The notes under the pieces were generated by a model. That model was not told the DNA's origin, did no database searches, and saw only the letters and a program-made list of their open reading frames with translations. Source: Azolla caroliniana (Eukaryota > Polypodiophyta). From it: a stretch of 64,000 nucleotides of DNA. The position numbers were made by a program, and so were the translations under genes. Below, one piece after another: positions 20,549 to 31,470 of this stretch (positions are counted from its first letter, which is position 1; every line of letters begins with the position of its first letter). The stretch is taken from assembly GCA_043228905.1 (NCBI GenBank), contig JBHGNT010000003.1, positions 19,158,001 through 19,222,000 on the forward strand, given 5' to 3'.

Positions 20549-21474
20549 TGTTAGGAAACATGTCCCTCCAGATGGGAAGTGAGAAGAACAGTGCTGATAA
20601 GAAACTCGGCCGAGGCCTATCGGCCTCGGCCAAAACCGGATGTGGAGTACCCGGCATCGAAAGACCCGATCAGCCTCAGCCGAAACCGGATGTGGAGTAC
20701 CCGGCATCGAAAGACCCGGTCAGCCTCGGCCGAAACCGGATGTGGAGTACCCGGCATCGAAAGATCCGGTGAGAACCGAATGAGTAGTACCCGGCAAGAG
20801 CCGGATGGTGAAGACCCGGTGAGAACCGGATGAGTAGTACCCGGCAAGAGCCGGATGGTGAAGACCCGATGAGAACCGGATGAAGAGTACCCGATACGGA
20901 AGACCCGGTGAGAACCGGATGAAGAGTACCCGACTATGGAAGACCCGGTGAGAACCGGATGAGTAGTACCCGGCAAGAGCCGGATGGTGAAGGCCCGGTG
21001 AGAAGTGCTCACCGGATGAAGGCACATATTCGTAAATATGTTTCTGAGAGTCCATTGGGGCTATATTTGTAAATAGCCAAAAAGTCATATTAGTATAAAT
21101 ATGACTTAGGGCAAACTTAGTAGTTGTTGTCATTCTTGTTGGCGCAAGATTAGAGCGCAACAGTGTACAGAGAGAGATAGAGAGAGAGAGAGAAAGACAC
21201 GAAGAGGTCGTTGCCTCTGTTGTAACTGCCGCTTGTGGCGAAGACAGTGAACAAGAGGTTGTTGCCTCTGTGTTCATCTTTTGTATATTGTTACATAGTG
21301 ATAGTTAGCAGTCAATGGACTGCCGTGGTTTTTCCCGTGTTTGGGTTTTTTCCACGTAAACATCCTGTGTACTCTTCTCTCCATCGTGTCGTGCATTCAT
21401 TCTCCGTTTCTGTGTTTGATTCTAAACTCAGTTGTGGCCGAGCAATGTTCATCGCGAGCGTGTAGTTCCTGTCA
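20549..21474 (+). repeat. Right LTR of copia A
   Basis: 926 bp, TGTTAGGAAACATG...TTCCTGTCA, preceded by purine tract GATGGGGGAGTT. Extra tandem units of about 50 bp around GGATGTGGAGTACCCGGCAT at 20636-20760 account for its greater length. TATA hairpin at 21082-21107. Confidence 0.9.
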
Positions 21475-21606
21475 GAAACATCGTTTTTTGCAACGACGCA
21501 GCGAGGAACTAGCCAAGGGGGACTTCTCGGGCGAGAATCTACCATTGGTCGTCGTCGTCCCCGAGAAGACCGTTGTCATGAAGGATTCCGACTACTATGA
21601 GAAAAG
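21475..21606 (+). pseudogene. Retroelement-associated ORF, middle part
   Basis: Directly after copia A the split ORF resumes (HRFLQRRSEELAKGDFSGEN, then VVVVPEKTVVMKDSDYYEKRG), in phase with KKVSGQPSPAKK left of A. It is cut again at about 21607 by repeat R1 and picks up, after 4.3 kb of insertions, at about 25906. Confidence 0.55.
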
Positions 21607-21735
21607 GGGGCAGGATGCGCGTGAACGTGGGTGTGCACGGATGCACACTAATATATCGTTATGTACAAACGTTTGTAAATACTTATGTGCATTGAATACT
21701 AGGTAGAGTGATTTAATAAAGTACTTTACAACCCA
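21607..21735. repeat. Dispersed repeat R1, copy 1
   Basis: About 125 bp running from GCGCGTGAACGTGGGTGTG to a TAATAAAGTACTT stretch; repeated in the same orientation at about 22903-23025 (GCGCATGAACGCGGGTGTG). It includes TACTTATGTGCATTGAATAC in both. Probably the tail of an LTR or a small insertion; the class is not clear. Confidence 0.5.
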
Positions 21736-22340
21736 CACGTATAGTGAGGAATTAGAGATATGATGTGAGAAAATCGAGGAGAGAATCTGAGTGAAAAGTG
21801 GTTGTCTTTTTCGTTTTTGGAGAACAAAGTGTTGCCGAACTAAGCTTTGCAAGATCCTTCCTATTCTCCGTCTTCCAGTTTTCCCTTTTGTCGTGTTGTG
21901 AGGCCTCTGTTTCACGTTGGTAGCCTGTGTGCTCCCAATCAAAGGCTCACTAGTGTCTACGTGTGTGTGTTTCTGATGAGCTCGAAGCTCTTTTGTCGGC
22001 CGTGTCTGGTTATAATCTTTTTTGTTCTCTCTATTAATCATTACTTCGTTAAGTTTCTCAGTGTGCTTTGGGCTTCCCCGTGTTCTTGTCTCTTATCAAT
22101 TCCTGTCATGTTGTGTATTCGAGCGAGTGAGGCCGAGAGCTCATCGTTGCCAACTGACATCCGGTCCGGAACAATACGCGTCTCCGAGCCCGTGCGCTCA
22201 CCATCTACCATCCGAGAACCGATCCGGACCGGATACGTGACCGGTAACCGATTTGGCGAAGATATCCGGACAACCTTCCTACTCTCACCGGGACCTTGGT
22301 TCGAGACTCTCGTGGTCCCGTCCAAGTTTCAACACATCCA
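21736..22340 (+). repeat. LTR-like repeat D, copy 1
   Basis: About 600 bp shared in direct orientation with 25228-25905 (common stretches include GTTGGTAGCCTGTGTGCTCC and TTTGTCGGCCGTGTC). It resembles the R-U5 half of a plant LTR. This copy lacks about 60 bp containing the TATAAAAGG motif found in copy 2. No coding sequence. Confidence 0.55.
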
Positions 22341-22439
22341 CGCGGAAATCCGTGTGGCCCCCATTCTCGTTCGCGCTTCCGGTCAATTGCTGACCCATAA
22401 AGCATAGGGTGGGAGTCTCGGCCAGTGGCCGACCCACCC

Positions 22440-22830
22440 GTCAAATACCCTCACGATCTCCTTCACGATTGGCCCGTGTCCGCGCTCGAACTTCCCATTT
22501 GCTTCCGGATTTTACGGTGTCGTGAGGGAAAGCTTGAGCCCTAGTCGATCGCATAGCTCTTCAGATTCTTGCGCGTCCAACTCCCCTCGATCGGACACCA
22601 TCTTACCCACACACCCATACCAGCATACGGTTGTGGTCGTCTTGTTCGTCAACGCTCAACCATCCACCTGGTTCGTCAGTTCTTCTCTCGGAGCATCAGG
22701 TGGCTCATCTGCCCCACCCCCATCGGCATCATCACTAGGTCGACCATCCATTTGAAGTGAATGTTCGGCGGGTAGGTCGGGTGCAGCTCGTCACGGTCCC
22801 GGATTCCATAATGTTTCACTACTTGGCACA
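22440..22830 (-). pseudogene. Integrase fragment of a gypsy-B relative
   Basis: Minus strand, reads GIRDRDELHPTYPPNIHFKW and MVDLVMMPMGVGQMSHLM, then VSDRGELD and NPEANGKFERGHGPIVKE. These match the gypsy B integrase at 12270-12660 closely but with stops and a small deletion, so it is an independent, older relative. Flanks of the element have been lost or overlaid by repeats D and R1. Confidence 0.75.
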
Positions 22831-22902
22831 TGACGGAGGATGTGCGGTTTGGTGGGGGTGGATGTCGTGAAGGAATCTGGCTACTAGGGGAAAAGGAGCC
22901 CA

Positions 22903-23025
22903 TATGCGCATGAACGCGGGTGTGCACAGATGCACACGAAAATGTCGTTATGTACAAACATATGTAAATACTTATGTGCATTGAATACTAGGTAGAGTGA
23001 TTTTATAAAGTGCTTCACATCCCAT
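22903..23025. repeat. Dispersed repeat R1, copy 2
   Basis: Direct copy of 21607-21735, with the shared TACTTATGTGCATTGAATAC core at about 22967-22990. Confidence 0.5.
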
Positions 23026-23508
23026 ACATTGTTGCGGATATCCGCGTGTACATGTCGGCTTGGGCGGAACCACAAGGTTTCAGAATAGGGAGACAGATGG
23101 TGGAGGTCTCGACCCTTTGGCTTTCCACTCGCGTCGGCTTCTGGTTGGATCGGTATATAGATCGATATCCCGTTCCGGATGGATCAACCTGGATCGGCCT
23201 CTGGCCGACGAAGATTCTGGGTTCGATAAGATGCCTAACCATGAACAAGGACCCAATTGATAAAAGGTGAAAACAGAGAAGAATATACAAAAATATTTTA
23301 TTTTTTTAAATGTTTTACAACGAATCAGTTTACATGCCTTGAATCCGGTGGCTATTACAAAACAATCAGCTAATGCAACAATGTTAGGAAATGGGAATCG
23401 GCAAAGGCGAGTCAAGTGGGCTCTCGGGACCGCGACATCCACCGTTGGTCACACCCCGAGGACGATGGAGTGTTCCTGTGCCCTTCCTTCTCGAACCGGC
23501 CGTCACGT
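23026..23508. other. Repeat-derived noncoding stretch
   Basis: No credible gene. GC-rich with short AT tracts (23285-23310). It lies between repeat R1 and LTR-like block E copy 2 and is likely leftover retroelement sequence. Confidence 0.3.
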
Positions 23509-24640
23509 TGTCGCAAAATCCCGCGCTTGCATGTCGGATCCGGGCGGGACCACCGGGACATGGACCAGGAGGGAAGGAGTTTCCAGAAGGCCGAATCGTC
23601 CGGAGCCAACTACGTTGCTGGCCGGATTGGTTCTAGATGGTATTCGGGGAAGACCGATCCAGACGATTCCGGAAGTGGCCCAGAAGCGGCCCAAACTCTT
23701 GAAGGAAGAGAGTGTGCGCATGCGTATCCACGCAGCCCTCCTGCCCGTATATACAAGGGCCTCAAAAGAAGCACGGGCCACGGCCCAGTTAACCATGCCT
23801 GCGCTCACGCACACACACATATACACACCAGCTACGATCGGCGCATTTGCACCAACTCACTACACATGCACCCACACTCAGATACCTAGACGCCTACGCT
23901 GCCTCTCGAGACACACGCACCCGCTCACGTATGCGGCGTTCGGTGCGACGCCGGTTCCACTCAGTCCGTAGCAACAACCTCTCGTCGCCAAGCCACTAGT
24001 TGGGAGCACACGAGCTCTTCGCACGAGTGGGGCTTGCACGACGGAGAGGAGGCCTCAACATAGGATCTTCGAACACACGTCTTGACCTAACCAATAGCAC
24101 CTCGGGACAACATGGACACACACACACACAGATGTAGTGTGGGAAGACAACATACACAGAGAGGAAGAAAGGAGTGAAGACAACCACACATCACCCGACA
24201 CAATGAATGCACGCACCTGCATAGCAAACAAACCCTAACAGAGAAACAAAAGCAAAGGAACAACCGGAAGACAAGAAGAAACAACCCTAGCTTCCTCTCC
24301 TTGACACAAGAAGTACACAAAGACGAGTAAGAACAGAATCCTATCAATAAGAAACAAAAATGGAACCAACAAGTGGGAGCCTATGGAACCTCAAAAATGA
24401 GACCCTTTTACAAGATACACTCCCTTCTTTTTATAGGACAAGGAGAGGGATGCGTAACAATGTGGGATAAATCCCGCTTTACATGGGATTCTCTGTCCTG
24501 AATTAATTATTGTTCGGCGCCATAAAGGCGCCCCTCCCCTATCTTAACACATTTTATACAAGGGTAAGTGCACATGATGCACTCCGCCGATGCCATTAAC
24601 TTCCCCGGGTTTCTCACTATGGTCATTAATCTTCACGACA
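23509..24640 (-). mobile_element. LTR-like block E, copy 2
   Basis: 1132 bp with TGTCGC...CTTCACGACA ends. The left third matches the reverse complement of 1270-2008. A minus-strand TATAAAAAGAAGG motif at about 24426-24440 gives the orientation, and read that way it begins TGTCGTGAAG like gypsy B's LTR. Flanking ACGT/ACGC nearly match a 4-bp duplication. Contains CACA-rich microsatellite near 24110-24130 and AAACCCTAA-type motifs. No internal domain, so probably a solo LTR. Confidence 0.5.
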
Positions 24641-25230
24641 ACGCGAAACACTCACCATCGAGGGGAGGAAACCGAACAACCATGTGCCACAACCGGAATG
24701 CTGAAGAGCCACCATTGTAGAAACCCCAAGCCAAAACCAACCCCTCACACGAAAAAGAAGAAGAGAGTAACACCAAAACCCTAAACCACATAAACCCTAA
24801 CTCACATGAAGAAAACTGAAACCCTAAATCTCCCACGAACTCTGACAAGATGAAGAACCAAATGGAACACCTAACCTCCACTCAAGGCACGGAACCAAAC
24901 CCACAAGACGATAACAAAGAAGACCTAAAATGAAACCCTAAAATGAAACAGGGTAAAGAAGACCAAAGTTGAAACCCTAAGAAAATAAGAATAAGAAAAT
25001 TACCAAACCCTAGATCTAAGTGGTACGCCCTCCTAATTCAAAATGGGCAATCCCTTAACAAGAGACCCCTCCTTCCTTTTATAGTCCGAGGAAAGGATAT
25101 TACAATGTGGGACAAATATTCCCCTTTTTATTTTGTATACATTTTCGAATGTAAATGTGCACATGGTGCACATTGCCGACGTTGCCCATTCCACTCGATT
25201 TTCTCACCATAGCCGGCAATCTTCACGACA
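24641..25230 (-). mobile_element. LTR-like block F, related to E
   Basis: The right end ends CTTCACGACA at 25230 and a minus-strand TATAAAAGGAAGG motif lies near 25073-25085. The part 25050-25230 matches 24400-24640 (shared ACAATGTGGGA-AAAT, GTGCACATG-TGCAC). Left border unclear, probably overlaid by E. It carries at least six AAACCCTAA/AAACCCTAG-like teloboxes at 24770-25015. Confidence 0.45.
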
Positions 25231-25905
25231 ACGTATAGAGAAGAATTAGAGGTATGATGTGAGAGAATCGAGGAGAGAATCTAAGTGAAACGCGGTTGTT
25301 TTTATAGCTGATGTAACGGTCTCACCAATCCTCGAGCTATAAAAGGAGGAGAGAGGATCCACGTTTTTGGAGAACGAAGTGATGCCGGACAGAGCTCCGC
25401 AGGCTTCCTTCCTATTCTCCATCTTCCGGTTTTCCCTATCGTTGTGTTGTGAGGCCTCCGTTTCGCGTTGGTAGCCTGTGTGCTCCCGATCAGAGGCTCA
25501 CGAGTGTCTGCGTGTGTGTGTTTGTAGCGAGCTCGAAGCTCTTTTGTCGGCCGTGTCCGGTTGTAATCTTTCCTGTTTTCTCTATTAATCGTTAGTTTGT
25601 TGAGTCTCTATGTGTGCTTTGGGCTTCCCCGTGTTCTTGTCTCTGATCTATTCCTGTCGTGTTGTGTATTCGAGCAATTGAGGCCGAGAGCTCATTGCTG
25701 CCAACCTGCATCTGGTCTAGAACAATACGCGTCTTTGAGCCCATGTGCTCACCATTCGCCATCCGAGAATCGATCCAGACCAAATACGCGACCAGTAACC
25801 GATCCGGCAAAGATATCCGAACAACCTTCCTACTCTTACTAGTTCCTTGGTCCGAGACCCACGTGGTCCCCCCCCCCCCCAGTTTCAACACATCCACACA
25901 AAAAT
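25231..25905 (+). repeat. LTR-like repeat D, copy 2
   Basis: Direct copy of 21736-22340 with an added segment holding GAGCTATAAAAGGAGGAGAG (25331-25350), a good plus-strand TATA box. Ends in a run of about 13 C at 25869-25881 and a segment that abuts the resumed coding frame. Confidence 0.55.
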
Positions 25906-27267
25906 CTGCGAGACCGTAGTTCTCGTCCAAGACAAGGCTCTGTCCTTAATAAAGGATATAGTGTAGGGTTTAGATTCCTGCATCTCAGAGGAAGAAGTAT
26001 TGACCTTCAAGGACCTGCCCGCGGAAGCATATGAGCTCGGTGCGATTTTACGGCATGATAGGGCATACAAGCTTATAGACTTTCTCGTTCGTCTCTAGGT
26101 TGCCGTCATAGCACACATGGCCGAAGAACATGCCGAGAAATAGATGGTCCAACGCGCTCTCACAGGAGAAGCTGAGTTGGACGACAAGCAGGCGTTACAG
26201 AAGATCCGTCAGAAGTTTCAAACCAAGAGTCGTTGTCTCCTCATTGAGCTACCCGAGCTTAACACGGCTCTAGTCAAAGCTTACCGAGAATTGGACAAGA
26301 CGACCCGCGCAACCAAGGATATGGCTCTCAATAACAAACATGCACAGAAATAGGCCAAGATGGCGGCGGAGCTATGGTAGGCTTCAGAAAGCCGAATAGT
26401 TTGAACAATGACTCCACGGAATTGGGCAAAATTGCTTCCGCAATAATGAATGACCAACTCATGATTCTCCAAAACGAGCACACGGAACTCCAAGACCACT
26501 TCAGTAGGCAACATCGAATGTTGCGGGAATTAAAGGAAGAAAAATACATACTGTCGGAGTCCCTCCACAAGCTATGGACCTCCGCACAATAAGATCGGGA
26601 ACGGTACCAACAAGAGCTAGAAGAGGAAAAGAATTGGATCCTCTGAAGGTACGAACAACATGCAGAATTAATGGAGACAAAGGTTGCCAGACTCAATACC
26701 TCATACCAACTCCGGATACCTCAGCTCGAACTCAACGCCAAAACTGCCAAAGAGGCAATGAACACTCTCCGGGCCAAGTATAAAATGGGCAAAGCACGGG
26801 TAAAGGCATTAGTTACAAAGCACCGACAAAAGCTGAATCTAAAGGTTGAAGAGGCACTAGCTCGGGGCAGGAAAGATTGGTCGACTCAAGCACCCAAATT
26901 ACAAGGCTTCCGAGCTGACACCGAAAATCGAAAAAAGGAGGGTTGTGGATTTTACAAAATGGACGAGAATAGCATTCAAATTCTCCACGAAGACCTCACT
27001 GAGGAATTCCAAGCTTTGGCGCGTACACACACCACGGCCATCGGAAACCTCCTTGAGGAATTCAACGATGATCAATTGTTGCTTTCTATTGAAACGGAAG
27101 GATATGAACATGAGCACCTCCAAGCCGAGAAGGAAGCCAAAACCGCGGCACAAGCATCAGCAGAAGTGTTGCCCGAAGGTGCAACACAAGCGCGGAAAGT
27201 AGACGATGTGGCGTGCCCTAACCAGGAGATCGAACCGGTGACTAAACAGGACATTGAGCCGAAGTAG
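25906..27267 (+). pseudogene. Retroelement-associated ORF, coiled-coil C-terminal part
   Basis: Several frames with stops read as a charged, helix-rich protein: EEEVLTFKDLPAEAYELGAI near 25990, then heptad-like segments such as AELDDKQALQKIRQKFQTKS (26167-26230) and a 198-codon open stretch 26671-27267 with EEALARGRKDW, EEFQALARTHTT and HLQAEKEAKTAAQASAEV. The end is acidic (KQDIEPK, TAG 27265). This continues the ORF broken at 3967 and 21606. It looks like the coiled-coil half of a gag-like or accessory protein in plant gypsy elements. Function unknown, copy dead. Confidence 0.5.
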
Positions 27268-28198
27268 GTAGAGGTGGCTCCAAAAGCTATGGTAGAGATT
27301 GTTGGCCAACAGAGTGGAAAACCAAGGGCTAAATCTTTCAGCCACACTCAAACCAAATGAGCCAAGACAAGAGGAGGGCCTTCGGGCTATTTTGGAAGAA
27401 GAATAGTGTATAATAAAAAACAAATTCCAATTCTTTCATTACGGAAGGCAATAATTTCAATTTTTCGATTTCTTTGGTTGATTTTTGGATTCAACGTGGA
27501 AGGCACTGTCCCATGGGCATGCCAGGTGTTATCCGTGGGACGATAAGAGCAAGGTGTGAAACGGATCGTAAAAGTAAAAGGTGAAAGGGGACGAGTAGGT
27601 CAAGATAAAAGAAGTCAAGCACTAGCAACCGAGGGTAAAAGTAACCGAAATACAAGCAACCGAAAACATAGGCCGAGAATCAACATAGAGTAGTTGGAAC
27701 GCGCTGATAAAGGAAAGAGTTATATAAGGCGTGAAGGAGACAGAAAAAGGGGACAGGGGTATATCTAATTGTAACCAAAGTGACTAAAGCTAGAAAATCT
27801 AGATCTGGATATGAGAGAGTGAGTGATACCGACCTTACTCGGTTTTGTACTACCCTGATATTATCTATTCAATAATCAATTACTTATACGTTTTGGGTTA
27901 ACCTCTGTACCTGTCTCATTTAAATTTCATTTCCACTTGTGCTATCTGTTCTGTACATCGTGAGTACGGATCGGTTGTAGTCGATCCTCGGAGTTTCCAA
28001 CCCAAAAGGGTGTAACGTTTCGCCCCTGCTCAACCCTATCTTGGTCTCTTACGCGACCACAATTCCTTGACCCGATTACTCATGAGGAGTAATCGAAGGT
28101 GTTCCCCAGGAAGGCAGTAACAGTAGATAGGTAGAGGAGGCTAAGAAGTGTTGTAACAGGTGGATTTTACATACAATTATTATAATTGTGTGCTTTTA
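27268..28198 (+). other. Probable 3' LTR-like tail of the old element
   Basis: No gene. A purine-rich stretch, a TATATAAGG motif at about 27721 followed by a leader-like region, and TTCAATAATCAATTACTTA-type T-rich sequence at 27870-27890 fit an LTR promoter, R and U5. No matching left LTR is in the window, so its borders cannot be drawn. Confidence 0.35.
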
Positions 28199-30640
28199 TC
28201 ACACAAAGAGAGAGAGACACACACACACACATATTAACACATGAACTAGAATAGGAGCAAAAGTAAATGCTCGCTTTAGGTTATCAAAAGCCTTGGCCAC
28301 ACTAGGACTCCATGTGAATGACTTGTTTTTCCATGTAAGCTTTGTGAGAGGCATGTCACAATGTTTGAATAATTGTTGATAAATTTGCAATAAAAATTTG
28401 CAAATCCCAAGAAACACTAAACGTCACACATTGAACAATGTGTCTGTGAGTTCATAATTGTTTGAGTCTTGGATGGATCCATAAATATACCTTGTTTTGA
28501 AACCACATACCCCAAAATTCTATGGGGTCACGATCAAAGTTACATTTCTGGAATTTGGCATAAATCCCATATTCCCGCAAGTGTTGCAGGACTTGGTGGA
28601 TGTGCAAGTAATCCTCCTCTTGAGTCTTGGAGAATATCAAGATGTCATCCAAATATACTATTGTGAATATGTCCAAGAATTCATAGATAATATAATTCTC
28701 CATGTGTTGAAAAACTACGAGGCCGAAAGGCATGACTGTGTATTCGAAGTGTCCGTATGAAGTATGAAATGTTGTCTTCCATTCATTGCCTAGACATATT
28801 TGAACAAGGTTATAAGCACCTTGAAGGTCTAGCTTCTTGCAATATTACGCTCCACTAAGCGTTCCAATAGACCCGATATCAAGCCTAGAGCATATTTGTT
28901 TCGAACCTTGATTTTGTTGAAATGTTGATAGTCCACAACCAATCATAAAGACTCATCTCTCTTCATGACAAAGAAGAAGGGTGCACCAACAAGGCTTTGA
29001 GAATCTCAAATGAGTCCATTTCCCAAGTGCTCATCTATATATTCTCGAAGGGCCTTGAGCTCGAAAGGTGATATATTATAGTTTAGCCCCCATGTTGGCT
29101 CTTTCCCCAGTTGTAGATCGATTGGACAATCATAAGAGTGATGCTCTATGAGAGTTCCAACTTTACTCTTGTTTAAGAAGACATCTTCAAATTTTTGGTA
29201 CTTAGTAGGGAGAAGAGCATCCGACTATTGTAGACTAGAGGATGAATTTATTATCATTGCAAATACAAACATTTCATTTTTATGTGCTTCTTCTCTTAAC
29301 CTTTGTAGAGATATGGTCGAGATTTGGTGAGGCCTTGAAGCTCAATTGGTAGAAACAAGGAAGTTGGATTCATGTTCTTGTTGGAAATTATTCACTACTC
29401 ACTTTCTCCAATCAATTTCAGGATTATGAAGTTCAAACCCAGGACAACCAAATGTTTAGGACTACTAATTATATTGAAGTAAATCACACAAGACAAGTTA
29501 CCAAGGACTATTCGAATTGGCTCAGATTCTTCAACTAAATCTTTGGATGCAATAGGGCGACCATCAATGACAGCAATAGTTGTAGGGCAAGGGAGGTTAC
29601 TCAACATGAATTTCTAGGCTAAAGTTCTATAAAACAAGAGTTGGCTCTTGAATCTAAGAGAGTAGAGGCAAGAATCTGATGACACCTAGAACTGTTAAGC
29701 TCAACATGTGCCAAAAAAACTCTACCAACATTATTTGATAAAATGGAACTAGTACTCAGGACAGACTTTACATATTCTTTGTTGTCCAACCAACCTCTAA
29801 CTTTGGTTGGACTTATTTGTTTAACATTTGATCACCATGTGTGCCGAACTACCACAATACAAACGTCGATGGTTTGCTTGATGTTGTTGCTTCTTAGCTT
29901 TAGACAAAGGCCCTCAACCACATGTTACTTTGATCTCCATCCGACTTGGGCCACCTGTTGGAATCATGTGTGATGTTTGGGCAGTGCTCAAAGGTATCGA
30001 GGCTACTATTGAATCATATGTTTGATCTATTCTTTGTCATGATATTGATTGATGCTCTAAACATCGCTCGTATATGTGGTCATTGTACCACACTTCACGA
30101 CTTATCACTTCTATAAGGGATCTTGGATCTTTATGAAAGGTTAACAAATCCTTTACATCAATGCGGAGTCCATAGTGGAATTAATCCATTAATGCATCTT
30201 CATCTCACGGAATGTCATAAGTTAAGAGGCAAAAACCTACAATGTAGGGTGAGGCAAGATTATCCCCTTGATACAGTCTTCGAATTTTGTTGATCGTCGT
30301 TCTAACACTATCGGTATCTCTAAATTTTTCCTTGAAATTCTTCGATGAAACCTTCAAAGTATTCAAGCAAAGGAGAATTCTTTTCTAGTAAAGATGCAAA
30401 CCACATTGATGTTGTTCTTGTCAAGAGAGTTCCAACTAGCCCAAGTTGAGTTGGATGGGTTTGATATTTGTTAAGATGCATATGAATTACTAGATGCACA
30501 TTATTTTAGAAATCCTAAAAACTATGACCGATTACCATCAAACTTCCAAGGCAAACAAAACTTCTGTTCTTTGGGAGAGCTTTGTTGTAGCTTGTTGATG
30601 AAGAGATTGGTACGTCGTTTCGAGTTGGTATACATGATGT
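28199..30640 (-). pseudogene. Decayed Ty3/gypsy gag-pol (minus strand)
   Basis: Read leftward: gag-like sequence from a Met near 30634 (MYTNSKRRTN) with a PLLEYFEGFIEEFQGKI block near 30330; a protease piece near 29395-29680 (TLLDSRANSCFIEL, catalytic Gly replaced by Arg; IIKLIGESE-like end); then RT with MPFGLVVFQHMENYIIYEFL and IVYLDDILIFSKTQEEDYL (28660-28730 and below), and the thumb to 28199. Many stops and frameshifts. Integrase is missing: the element ends at a CA microsatellite near 28210. RT active site YLDD is intact as sequence. Confidence 0.75.
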
Positions 30641-30742
30641 CGTGAATTGTGATGTGGGAAATGAATAAGAGGAATTAAGTTAAACTATGAATATTAAAAA
30701 AGTTGTTCAATGATATATTGAGGTCTAGTAGGAAAGATATAC

Positions 30743-31144
30743 TGTGACGTAGCTCATTGTTCGAGGGAAAAAGTTAGAGACACGGAAGCGTTGTTGAATT
30801 TTGAGGAGAGTGCTAGGGTTGAGACTTAAGAATGCGTGCGAGATCGACAACAACAAAAGGCAATGTGGTCATTGTTCATTTAGACATCATACCAAAACTC
30901 GAGGATATCCCCCTGAACCTTTACTCATGATCTTATGCATTACATTTACTCCTACCTTATTCATATCCTTCTTCTATCACTTGTTAACTCCATGTAACGG
31001 AGCCAAGAATTTTCTCTTTATACTTTCACTCTCTAAAACTTAATTTTGCTTACAAAATTTTAATATAATATTTATTTCTCTATTTTATGAAAATCCTTAC
31101 TTGAGTAATTGACACGAAGATTTCGCTATGACGATCACGTCACA
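30743..31144 (-). repeat. Possible 5' LTR of the minus-strand gypsy element
   Basis: 402 bp bounded by TGTGACGT and ACGTCACA, perfect 8-bp inverted termini with TG...CA ends, directly upstream (minus sense) of the gag remnant. No partner LTR remains on the left, where the pol is truncated. Primer site not evident. Confidence 0.45.
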
Positions 31145-31383
31145 ATTTTTGTCTTGGAATTTCGAGCTTTGGACACAAAGTTACATGAATTTTGGTGAAA
31201 GCAGTGTAAAACAAGTCATTAAATCATCTTGTTGGGAAATTCATCACATCAATACGAAGCCTTCATCATGAGGTTCATGAAGAACGTTTTGGATCTAAAT
31301 TCCACCCACCATGCCGGCCAAAACCGGTGTGTTGGTGCCCAAGGAAGGGTGGGACCCACTTTTTGAAATTAAAAATAAGAAAA
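31145..31383. other. Noncoding spacer
   Basis: No coding or RNA feature seen. Confidence 0.4.

Positions 31384-31470
<87 letters not shown>
31384..31470. repeat. (ATT)n microsatellite
   Basis: About 29 uninterrupted TAT/ATT triplets, opening an AT-rich stretch that runs to about 31830. Confidence 0.95.

Larger units (their letters stand above)
3968..21474 (+). mobile_element. Ty1/copia element A (outer, defective)
   Basis: LTRs lie at 3968-4775 and 20549-21474, both TGTTAGG...CTGTCA. An initiator-Met primer site follows the left LTR and a purine tract precedes the right one. Flanking 5-bp sequences GAAAT (3963-3967) and GAAAC (21475-21479) are a near-perfect target duplication. Gag (4806-5643) and protease to RNase H (17936-20545) are separated by gypsy B. 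Several stops and loss of the reverse-transcriptase active site mean it cannot move by itself. It sits within the gypsy-associated ORF split at 3967/21475. Confidence 0.9.

Noticed and set aside
24770-25015. Interstitial telomere
   Set aside because: The CCCTAAA-type motifs are scattered and not in tandem.
25869-25881. Poly-C runs here and at 51377-51392 as functional elements
   Set aside because: Homopolymers may be slippage or sequencing artefacts; no context supports a role.
29325-29390. tRNA-like GGTGAGGCCTTGAAGCTCAA segment
   Set aside because: No cloverleaf or B-box; lies within the decayed gypsy pol.
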